Part shown: one piece after another, positions 1 through 6,400 of the stretch
Layout: each line of letters opens with the position of its first letter
Numbering within the stretch: the first letter of the stretch is position 1
Assembly (NCBI GenBank): GCA_024641895.1
Contig: JAHECE010000099.1
Location: forward strand, 1-9,547
Length of the DNA stretch: 9,547 nucleotides
Reading direction: 5' to 3'
Source: Actinomycetales bacterium
GTDB lineage: Bacteria; Actinomycetota; Actinomycetes; Actinomycetales; JAHECE01
Position numbers and translations under genes: made by a program
The notes under the pieces: generated by a model
Databases searched by the model: none
What the model saw: only the letters and a program-made list of their open reading frames with translations
What the model was told of the DNA's origin: nothing

Positions 1-1
1 G

Positions 2-877
2 CTGGTCGGCCAAGGCGGCGTGCCCCCGTCTTCGGCGCCCGTGCGCGGCCTGGCGGCGCCGTACGGGACGGCCGTCGCGTACGGGGCGACGACGCGGTAC
101 CCGCCGAGCGTCCCCAGCACGGCGCCGCCGTCGGGTGTTGGAGGCCCGGTCGCCACCGGCCGACCGCCCTACCCGCCGCCCGCGTACGGCCAACCCGGTC
201 ACGGCCAGCCGCCCTACGGGCAGCTGCCGTACGGCGTTCCGCCCGGCGCTCCGTACGGACTGCCGGGCACCCTGCCGCCTCCCTACGAGATGCCGCCGCC
301 GGGCCGGCACCTGTTCATGTTCGTGCTCTGGTGCCTGGTCGCGAGCCTTGCTGCGTCCTGGCCGGGCTGGGTGCTCGTCGTGGCGACGTTCGCGATGCTC
401 GTGTGCGGCACCGTCGCCTCGGCCGCCCGGGTGTCGCGCTCACGCCGCCGTCGCCGCGGCGCGCGGACGTCGGACGCGGCCCTCCGCTGGCTCCTGTCGC
501 CCTGGTACGCCCTGCACGCGGTGTCCATCGGCTTCCTCGCGCTGCTCGCCGGGGCTCTGGCCGGGGCGACGGCCTGGTTCCTCTGGTGGACGATCCTGAC
601 GGGATATCCGATCGGGCAGGCCGTCGGGGGTGGCTCGGTCGAGGGTGGGGTGACCGCCGGCGCCGTCGCTGCCGCGCTGGCCGCCGCCTGGCTGGCGCCG
701 ACGAGCGGACTCCTGCGTGAGGGCGGGCGAGAGGTCCTCCACGACCTGCTGCCCGGACAGCGCACGCGCGCCGTCGTGATGCTCGTCGTCGCCGCACTGG
801 CCGTGGTGTTCGCTCTCGTGGCAGCCGTCGGCGTGACCGCGCCGGTGTGGACCCCGCTGCCGTCGCCCGTCCCGTAG
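2..877 (+). CDS. Multi-pass membrane protein with Pro/Tyr-rich linker, C-terminal part (possible Ser/Thr kinase tail)
   Basis: The frame is open from the first complete codon of the window, so the true start is probably upstream; a GTG at 20 is possible but has no ribosome binding site. Counting from that GTG, residues 1-95 are low-complexity Pro/Tyr/Gly-rich with repeated PYG units (about 54-80). Hydrophobic segments follow at about 97-113, 116-137, 165-192, 211-227 and 250-273, with a very basic loop (SRSRRRRRG) at 139-147 that should be cytoplasmic. No catalytic motif is visible. The basic loop, the 'LLSPWYALHAV' segment and the 'PLP'-type end remind me of the membrane C-terminus of some actinobacterial Ser/Thr protein kinases, but this is a remembered resemblance and the kinase domain would lie outside the window. 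The stop is followed by the promoter of the MauE-like gene, so this gene is a separate unit. It is certainly coding; its function is uncertain. Confidence 0.75.
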   Translation: MVGQGGVPPSSAPVRGLAAPYGTAVAYGATTRYPPSVPSTAPPSGVGGPVATGRPPYPPPAYGQPGHGQPPYGQLPYGVPPGAPYGLPGTLPPPYEMPPPGRHLFMFVLWCLVASLAASWPGWVLVVATFAMLVCGTVASAARVSRSRRRRRGARTSDAALRWLLSPWYALHAVSIGFLALLAGALAGATAWFLWWTILTGYPIGQAVGGGSVEGGVTAGAVAAALAAAWLAPTSGLLREGGREVLHDLLPGQRTRAVVMLVVAALAVVFALVAAVGVTAPVWTPLPSPVP

Positions 878-893
878 GGCACGTCGCAGTCGA

Positions 894-924
894 AGTCCTA
901 GGACTCGGACCTTAGCCTTGAGGG
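894..924 (+). promoter_or_regulatory. Leaderless promoter with 12-bp palindrome before the MauE-like gene
   Basis: A TANNNT hexamer (TAGCCT, 913-918) lies exactly 6 bases before the ATG at 925, so transcription would start at or next to the A of the start codon. No good -35 is visible; the best is a weak TCGAAG at 890-895. A perfect 12-bp palindrome, AGTCCTAGGACT (894-905), sits in what would be the -35/-10 spacer and could be an operator. Both the promoter and the operator role are inferred from position and sequence. Confidence 0.5.
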
Positions 925-1425
925 ATGGAGCGGATGGCCGTGCGGGAGGGTCAGGTGGGCTCGGGTTGGCTTGCGGCCCAGCCCTGGGTGAGCCTCGTCG
1001 TCCGGCTCGTCCTGGGTGCGGTGGCGCTCTGGGCAGGTGTCGCGAAAGTCTCCGATCTCGAGGGCAGCGTTCGCGCCGTCCTGGCATACGACCTGGTGTC
1101 GGGAGCGCTCGCAGATCTCGCCGGCTACGGGCTGCCGGTCGTCGAGCTGGTCCTCGGTCTGCTCCTTCTCGGGGGCCTGCTGACGCGACCGGTCGCCGTG
1201 GTGAACGGCCTGCTCATGCTCGTGTACGTCGGCGGGGTCTCGTCCGCCTGGGCTCGCGGCCTCTCGATCGACTGCGGCTGCTTCGGCGGCGGCGGTGCCG
1301 TCGACCCCGATGAGACGCAGTACGTGAGCGTCATCCTGCGCGACCTCGCACTCGTGGTTGGCTCGGCCTTCCTGGCACGCTGGCCAAGGAGTCGCTACTC
1401 GGTCGACGGTGCGCTCGGGCTGTAG
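925..1425 (+). CDS. MauE/DoxX-like membrane protein
   Basis: A 166-residue protein with four predicted membrane helices (about 20-40, 66-86, 88-108 and 135-152), matching the size and layout of the MauE/DoxX families. The segment 'VLGAVALWAGVAKVSD' in helix 1 and the DCGCFG motif (Cys117 and Cys119) between helices 3 and 4 are typical of MauE-like proteins. MauE is required in methylamine utilisation for maturation of a disulfide-rich dehydrogenase subunit. In actinobacteria, homologues often sit beside thioredoxin-fold proteins, as here, where the DsbA-like gene starts 60 bases downstream. I infer that it exchanges electrons with that partner across the membrane. ATG 925 was chosen because a TAGCCT -10 hexamer lies 6 bases upstream, as expected for a leaderless start. 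ATG 934 and GTG 940 are in-frame alternatives with weak AGGG/GGAG sequences upstream. Confidence 0.85.
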   Translation: MERMAVREGQVGSGWLAAQPWVSLVVRLVLGAVALWAGVAKVSDLEGSVRAVLAYDLVSGALADLAGYGLPVVELVLGLLLLGGLLTRPVAVVNGLLMLVYVGGVSSAWARGLSIDCGCFGGGGAVDPDETQYVSVILRDLALVVGSAFLARWPRSRYSVDGALGL

Positions 1426-1485
1426 ACCTGCTCGACCCACAGACTGCCCCGGGCGACGGCGTCGTCCCTGACCGGAAGAGGACCC

Positions 1486-2310
1486 ATGTCATCGACCTCC
1501 GACCCCCGCCCGACCAAGGCGGAGCGTCGCGATGCCGCTCGCCAGCAGGCGCGGGCGCTGCGTGAGGCCCAGGTCAAGCGCGAGAAGCGCAACAAGATGA
1601 TCCTGATCGTGAGCATCATCGTGGTCGTCACGATCATCGGTGTCTCCGTCGCGTTCATCCTTGGACAGGCCGGGCGGTCCGGGGTCGCGGGCGCCGACGC
1701 TCCCGCCGGCGCCGACGCTTCCGGCGGGATCGTGGTGGGAGCCGGCGGCGTCGGGGAGCCCACCCCGGGGGCACCCGAGGTGCGTGTGTACTCGGACTTC
1801 ATGTGTCCGTTCTGCGGGCTCTTCGAGACGACCAACGGGGCGATGCTCGAGGAGCTCCGACTCGCCGGCGAGGCAACGGTGGTCTACCACCCGGTGGCGT
1901 TCCTCGACCGCTTCTCGAACGGGACCAAGTACTCGACCCGGTCGGCGCAGGCCGCCGCCGTGGTCGCCGACTCGGCGCCGGAGCACTTCACCGAGTTCTG
2001 GCTGGCGTTGTTCGCGAACCAGCCGGCCGAGGACACCCCGGGCCTGAGCGACGACGAGATCTCCGCGCTCGCGGTCGGGGTCGGTGTTCCTCAGGAGGTG
2101 GCCGACACCTTCGTCGACGGTCGGTTCGACGGTTGGGTCGAATCGGCCACGAACCAGGCCACGGAAGACCTGCCCCGGCCCGCCACCCCGACCATCCTGA
2201 TCAACGGGACGCTCTTCGGCGGGGACTGGCAGAAGACCGAGACGCTGCGCCAGGCGATCCTCGACGCCGGGCCGGCCCCGGTGCCAACGGCGACGCCCGC
2301 GGCCGAGTAG
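1486..2310 (+). CDS. Membrane-anchored DsbA-family (thioredoxin-fold) oxidoreductase
   Basis: A 274-residue protein with a basic cytoplasmic N-terminus (1-37, likely a charged helix), one membrane segment (about 38-60), a flexible Ala/Gly/Pro linker (61-95) and then a DsbA-like thioredoxin fold outside the cell. The active site is CPFC (Cys107, Cys110) in 'VYSDFMCPFC', and the cis-proline loop is the TPT at 234-236 in 'ATPTILING'. This is the usual layout of actinobacterial DsbA-family proteins (thioredoxin_4), which make or rearrange disulfides in exported proteins. A GGAAGAGG ribosome binding site (1474-1481) lies just before the ATG. The MauE-like gene upstream is a probable redox partner and may be co-transcribed. 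A strong hairpin begins one base after the stop codon, suggesting that the transcript ends here. The family is confident; the substrates are unknown. Confidence 0.92.
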   Translation: MSSTSDPRPTKAERRDAARQQARALREAQVKREKRNKMILIVSIIVVVTIIGVSVAFILGQAGRSGVAGADAPAGADASGGIVVGAGGVGEPTPGAPEVRVYSDFMCPFCGLFETTNGAMLEELRLAGEATVVYHPVAFLDRFSNGTKYSTRSAQAAAVVADSAPEHFTEFWLALFANQPAEDTPGLSDDEISALAVGVGVPQEVADTFVDGRFDGWVESATNQATEDLPRPATPTILINGTLFGGDWQKTETLRQAILDAGPAPVPTATPAAE

Positions 2311-2352
2311 GCGGCCGGGCCTCGCCTGACGCCTGAGCGGGGGCCTGGCCGC
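2311..2352 (+). terminator. GC-rich hairpin directly after the DsbA-like gene
   Basis: Arms GCGGCCGGGCC (2311-2321) and GGCCTGGCCGC (2342-2352) form an 11-bp stem with one G-U pair and a 20-base loop. The left arm starts directly after the TAG stop. There is no T-run, which is common for actinobacterial terminators, so a processing or stabilising role is also possible. Confidence 0.5.
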
Positions 2353-2388
2353 CGCCGCTTGCGGCACCCGGGCGAGGAGTACGGCCAC

Positions 2389-2418
2389 GCGGGGGCGATC
2401 TGGCAGACTCGCCCCCGC
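2389..2418 (+). terminator. Perfect 10-bp inverted repeat just before the tRNA gene
   Basis: Arms GCGGGGGCGA (2389-2398) and TCGCCCCCGC (2409-2418) are perfectly complementary around a 10-base loop, which can itself close further (TCT with AGA). The repeat ends 2 bases before the tRNA 5' end and overlaps the expected tRNA promoter, where only a weak CAGACT hexamer (2404-2409) is visible. It could terminate upstream transcripts or be part of the tRNA control region; no T-tract follows. Confidence 0.4.
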
Positions 2419-2420
2419 CC

Positions 2421-2495
2421 GCCGCCTTAGCTCAGTGGTAGAGCACCCGCCTTGTAAGCGGACGGTCGTCGGTTCGAATCCGACAGGCGGCTCCA
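2421..2495 (+). tRNA. tRNA-Thr (anticodon UGU)
   Basis: A full cloverleaf can be folded by eye. The acceptor stem is GCCGCCT (2421-2427) with AGGCGGC (2485-2491), the discriminator is T2492 and CCA is encoded (2493-2495). The D stem is GCTC/GAGC (2430-2433 and 2441-2444) with a short 7-base loop. The anticodon loop CTTGTAA (2451-2457) gives anticodon TGT, reading ACA and other ACN threonine codons. The variable loop is 5 bases, and the T arm is GTCGG-TTCGAAT-CCGAC (2468-2484). The only irregularity is a C-A mismatch at the outer pair of the anticodon stem (2446 with 2462). The 3' end of such a gene is a common integration site. Confidence 0.96.
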
Positions 2496-2804
2496 GTCTG
2501 AACTGCGAAAACGCAAAGCCGTGCCAGATACGTGCCAGATCGGGGCAATGCGTCGCCGGGCGGGCCCGCTGTACCTGTGCCTGATGTTTCATGCGCTTGC
2601 GCCTCGTTGACGCGCGTGAGTCCCTGGTAGCCGGACGCCGGTCGTGCTCTGTTCGATAGTCGCGGCGGCGGGGCGGGGCTGATCAGCGCCCGGGCTCTGT
2701 GGCGCCGCCGGGCGCGGCTGCGGCGAGCAGGGACCGGTTGACCTTCGTCCCGGCGCGGTAGATCGCGGCGCTCGCGCTCGTTCGACTCGGAAAGCCCGTT
2801 CGGT
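2496..2804. other. Gene-poor interval after the tRNA; possible island junction
   Basis: No ORF here is convincing. Just after the tRNA are a small TGCG-AAAA-CGCA inverted repeat (2504-2515) and a tandem repeat (2520-2540). Farther on, the minus strand carries a short G/C3-rich open stretch without a start codon (stop at 2683-2685), which may be a gene remnant. The tRNA edge and the neighbouring toxin-antitoxin genes suit the junction of an old integrated element, but no integrase or second tRNA 3' end is visible in the window. Confidence 0.4.
2520..2540 (+). repeat. Tandem 10-bp repeat downstream of tRNA-Thr
   Basis: CGTGCCAGAT occurs at 2520-2529 and again at 2531-2540, separated by one A (11-bp period). 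The repeat starts 25 bases after the tRNA CCA end. Direct repeats with helical spacing next to a tRNA are compatible with integrase or excisionase binding sites of an integrated element, but this is inference. Confidence 0.5.
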
Positions 2805-3146
2805 CTACTCGAGCCCAAGCAGGCGGGTTCTGATGGCGTCGCGGAGTGTGACGAGGACCCGGTCGACGATGTCCTCGATGACGGCCGCGTCGACGCGGAA
2901 GTACTCGTGGACCACAACGTTGCGCAGCCCGGCGATCGAGGCCCAGGGCACGTCGGCGGCGCGGGCCTTAACCTCGTCGGGTAGCGCTCGGACGGCCTCT
3001 CCGATGACTGCGAGGTTGCGCAGCACGGCGTCGTAGGCCATGGAGGCGACGGCCTCGTCCGGATCCTCCAGGCGCGGGCGGTAGGTCTGTGTGCGGTCGA
3101 TGGCGGCGAGCACGTCAGCGAGCCGCTCGGCCGGCGAGCGGCTCAC
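2805..3146 (-). CDS. hepT: HepT-like HEPN ribonuclease toxin (DUF86)
   Basis: A 113-residue all-helical protein of the HepT/DUF86 family at normal length. The family signature RX4HXY is exact: Arg75, His80 and Tyr82 in 'GLRNVVVHEYF', preceded by the typical 'VLRNLAVIGEAVRALP' (41-56) and 'VPWASIAGLRN'. In characterised systems this motif is the RNase active site, and the tyrosine is the residue the partner MntA modifies by AMPylation. The gene starts with GTG, and the start overlaps the mntA stop by 4 bases (GTGA), implying translational coupling. No Shine-Dalgarno sequence of its own is clear. The expected role is cleavage of cellular RNA (tRNA in some homologues) when not neutralised; targets of this copy are unknown. 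It appears intact. Confidence 0.93.
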   Translation of the reverse strand: MSRSPAERLADVLAAIDRTQTYRPRLEDPDEAVASMAYDAVLRNLAVIGEAVRALPDEVKARAADVPWASIAGLRNVVVHEYFRVDAAVIEDIVDRVLVTLRDAIRTRLLGLE

Positions 3147-3463
3147 AGCGGCACCGCGTCGGCGTACGCGGTTTCGGCCACCGGGGCGCGTAGCAGCGCG
3201 CCGGTCACGACGTCGACCTTCACCCCGAGCAGCTGGCTGAGCTCTTCCCCGATCCCGGCGACGCGCAAGAGCGGGTTTCCCCCCGCCGGGTCGAGGTCGA
3301 CCAGCACGTCGAGGTCGCTGCCCTCCGCCGCGTCGCCTCGGGCCACGGATCCGAACAGCCGCGGGTTCGACGCGCCGTACCTCATCAGCACGTCCTCGAC
3401 GCGCGCGCGATCCCGCGCGATCGCCTCCCGCAGCGATCGGCTCGTGACCGTCGGGACCACCAT
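3143..3463 (-). CDS. mntA: MntA-like nucleotidyltransferase antitoxin
   Basis: A 106-residue minimal nucleotidyltransferase. The catalytic GSX10DXD motif is complete: Gly38-Ser39 in 'RLFGSVARGDA', then Asp50 and Asp52 in 'GSDLDVLVDL'. A third acidic residue is at Asp84 in 'VKVDVVTG'. Antitoxins of this family transfer AMP to the tyrosine of the HEPN toxin encoded alongside, silencing it; the retained metal ligands suggest this copy is active. It is first in a two-gene unit and overlaps hepT by 4 bases. ATG 3463 was chosen because a TAACCT hexamer on the same strand (3475-3470) ends 6 bases before it, the spacing of a leaderless promoter; the sequence before the ATG (GGACGG) is only a weak ribosome binding site. 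Confidence 0.93.
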   Translation of the reverse strand: MVVPTVTSRSLREAIARDRARVEDVLMRYGASNPRLFGSVARGDAAEGSDLDVLVDLDPAGGNPLLRVAGIGEELSQLLGVKVDVVTGALLRAPVAETAYADAVPL

Positions 3464-3475
3464 CCGTCCAGGTTA
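3464..3475 (-). promoter_or_regulatory. Leaderless -10 promoter of mntA-hepT
   Basis: Read on the minus strand, TAACCT (3475-3470) fits the actinobacterial TANNNT -10 and is followed by 6 bases and then the mntA ATG. No -35 element is recognisable. The hexamer overlaps the TAA that ends the shifted reading frame of the upstream regulator gene. Confidence 0.5.
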
Positions 3476-6400
3476 GCCAGCCCGGCAGCCTCGCCGCGGT
3501 GGGCGCGCGCTCGCGCTCGTGCCGGCGTTGTGCGCCCTGGGCTCACCGCGTGCCCTCAGGCCCCGACGAGTCGATCGAGCACGTCCCGCATGAACTCCAG
3601 TGCGGTCCGGTCGTCCGTGACCCGGTGGTCCGCCGGAGCAGGATGCTCGGCAAGGGCGGTCGCCGGCTCTGCCACGAGAAGGCCCGATCGCCGTCATCAT
3701 GCGGACGAACTCGATGCAGTCCATCATCCCGGCCTGCATGTTGCCCGCCGCGAGGATCTCGTCGAGGTGATCCCGAAGCGTGCGGAAAGCGCGCGCGTGC
3801 TCGCCGCGGCGGAAGGCGGCGCCCGCCTTTAATGGCTCGGCCGGCGTGTGGGTCCGGGGTGGCACCTCGACGCCTACGCCCTCGTCGAAGTAGCGGTCAG
3901 CCCGAGCCCTGTCCTCCTGGAACAGGGCCGAGTAGCCGAGCAGGAGCAGGGTCCAGCTGAAGAAGGTCGGCGGGCCGTCCCGCCGGTATCGCGAAAGTAG
4001 CTCCTCGAGCCGGGCGTCGGCGCGGTCAAGCTCGCCGAGGTTCAGCCACGCCGTCGCCACGTTGATCTCGGCGCGTTCGGCCAGGAGGGCGTCCCCGCGG
4101 GCGCGGAACGCCTCGGCGGCGCGGGGTGCCCACTGCGCCATCTGCGGGTAGTCGTCGGTGGCGATGGCTCGCGCGTGGTGGACCAGGACGTGGTCGGGCT
4201 CGCCGTAGCGGTCCAGCAGCCGCAGGTAGGCGGCCGGGTCCTGGGTCATCGAGCACCTGTGGGCCGCGGCGTAGAGCGGGAGCACCAGGGCCTCGGAATC
4301 GCCGGGTGGGGTGAGGGCGAGCAGCTGCTCGGCCCAGTCGCCCAGCTCGACCGCGCTGCGGACCACGATCTCGGACAGCACCGGACCCAGGAGGTCTCGT
4401 GCCAGGTCGAGGTGCTCGGTGGTGCAGGCCCAGTCAAAGGCAGCGCGCAGGTTCGGCCACAGCGCGGACAGGCGGGCGACGCCCTCGCGCTCAGCCCAGC
4501 CCACCAGCTGGGCGTGGACGCCCGTCACCTCGCGTGCGCACCAGCGAGCGTGCCGCTCGGCAATGAGCTGGGCGGTGCCGGCCTCGTCCAGGCGCTCCCT
4601 GCCGAACGCCCGGATCGGTTCGAGCAGCCGGAACCTCCGGCCGAAGGGCCCTGACTCCACCACCACGAGTGACTGCTCGGCCAGGCGGCCCACGGCATTG
4701 GCCACCTCGAGGGCGTCGTCGGGCGCTTGTGTGGCCACCGTCTCGGCGGCCGCGAGGTCGAAGGAGCCGCTGAAGATCGAGAGCCGGCGGAAGATCGTGC
4801 GTTCGTCGGGTGGAAGGAGCTCGTAGGACCACCGGATTGCGGACCAGAGTGTGCGATGCCGGTCGACGCCGCCGCGCCGGGTGCCGTCCAGCACGTGCAT
4901 CCGGTGCCGAAGGCGCGCCAGCAGGTCGTCCGGGCTCAGGGTGGCGGTGCGCGCTGCGGCGAGCTCGATGGCCAGCGGGATGCCGTCAAGCCTGGCGCAG
5001 ATCTCCTCCAGCACGGTCCGGTTCGACTCCGCGTCGAAGGCCGGGTCCAGGGCTCGGGCGCGCGCGGCGAACAACGTCACGGAAGGGTCGAGATCTAGCG
5101 GCGGGATGGCGATGACTCGCTCACCGGCGAGGCCCAGCCTTTCCCGGGAGGTTGCCAGGACCCTCGCTTCCGGGCATCCGTCGACCACCGCGGCGGCGAG
5201 CTCGGCGGCGGCGTCGAGGACGTGCTCGCAGTTGTCAAGGACCAGGAGCGCGCTGCGGCCGCGGAGACTGTCGACGATGCGCCGGGTCAGGCTGGTGCCG
5301 TGACGCTCGGTCACGTCCAGCACCTCCGCGACTGCTCGGGGGACGTCCTGCGCGTCACCGGTCGTCGCGAGCTCGACGAGCCATCCGTCCCTGGCGGCGC
5401 GCTCCCTGGCGGCGTGGAGCGCGAGGCTCGTCTTGCCGATGCCGCCTGGCCCGACGAGGCTCACCACCCTGTGTGACGCGAGCGCCTCGCGGATCCGCGC
5501 CAGCTCGTGATCCCTGCCGACCATGCGGTCCAGCCTGCGCGGCAGATTCCCCTCGCGGCGGTCCTCGGCGCGCAGCATAGGGTGCCCGCCGGCGCCTAGC
5601 TGGAACACCGTCAGCTCCGTGGCCCCGGCGTCGAGCCCCCAGCGGCCGAGATCCAGTAAGGGTGCGTCGAGCAGCCCGGCGGTGGCCCTGGACGCGAGCG
5701 TCTGCCCGCCGTGACCGACTGCGGCAAGGCGGGACGCCAGGTGCACCGCGGGTCCGAAATACGCGCCCGCGTGCTGCGCGGCCTCGCCCGTGTGCAGCCC
5801 GATCCGCAGAAGGAGCTCGTGCCCGGCGACGGCGCCCACCTCGGCCGCCTGCAGCTGCGACGCCCAAGACCACGCTTCGCCAGCGCTCGGGAAGGCCACC
5901 CCGTGGGAGTCGCCGACCGTGGCGAACACCTGGCCGCCGTGACGTCGGGTGAGGTCGTCGACCCGCTCGTGGTGGCGCACCATCGCGGCCGCCATGGCCT
6001 GCGGGTCGCGGCCCCAGTGGGCTGCGGCGCCGTCGACATCGACGAAGGCGAAGGTCACCGTCCCCGTCGGGAGCTTCGGCTCCGCCGTAGCGCGCCGCGC
6101 CGGCCTTCCTGCGCGCAGCTCGGGGTCGTGCTGCAGGATCCGCACCTCCAGCTCCCGCAGGCGGCTGCCCGGCTCGACGCCGAGCGACTCGGCGAGCCGG
6201 TCGCGGGCCGTGCGGAACGCGGCGAGCGCGTCGGCCTGCCGCCCGACCCGGTACAGCGCCGTCATGAGCAGCGCCCATAGCCCCTCGCGGAAGGGGTGAG
6301 CCGCGGTCAGCTCGCTCAGTCGGGCGATGCATCCTGCCGGGTCGGAGTCGACGCGCGTCTCGAGGTCCTGCTCCACTGCAGCCAGCCAGCGTTCGGTCAA

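Noticed and set aside
440..1087. Minus-strand open frame across the first gene and the MauE-like promoter
   Set aside because: It is Arg/Pro-rich without motifs and conflicts with two supported plus-strand genes and a promoter.
1451..1468. Small hairpin GGGCGAC-GGC-GTCG-T-CCC before the DsbA-like gene
   Set aside because: It is a short stem with a bulge, expected by chance at this G+C content, and the ribosome binding site downstream is free.
1489..2592. Long minus-strand open frame across the DsbA-like gene and the tRNA
   Set aside because: It is the shadow of the DsbA-like gene. Its 'PPVGFEPTTVRLQGG' stretch is the antisense translation of the tRNA, a classic false protein.
2496..2804. 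Search for an integrase gene or CRISPR array after the tRNA
   Set aside because: No integrase motifs and no regularly spaced longer repeats were found; only the two 10-bp repeats are present.
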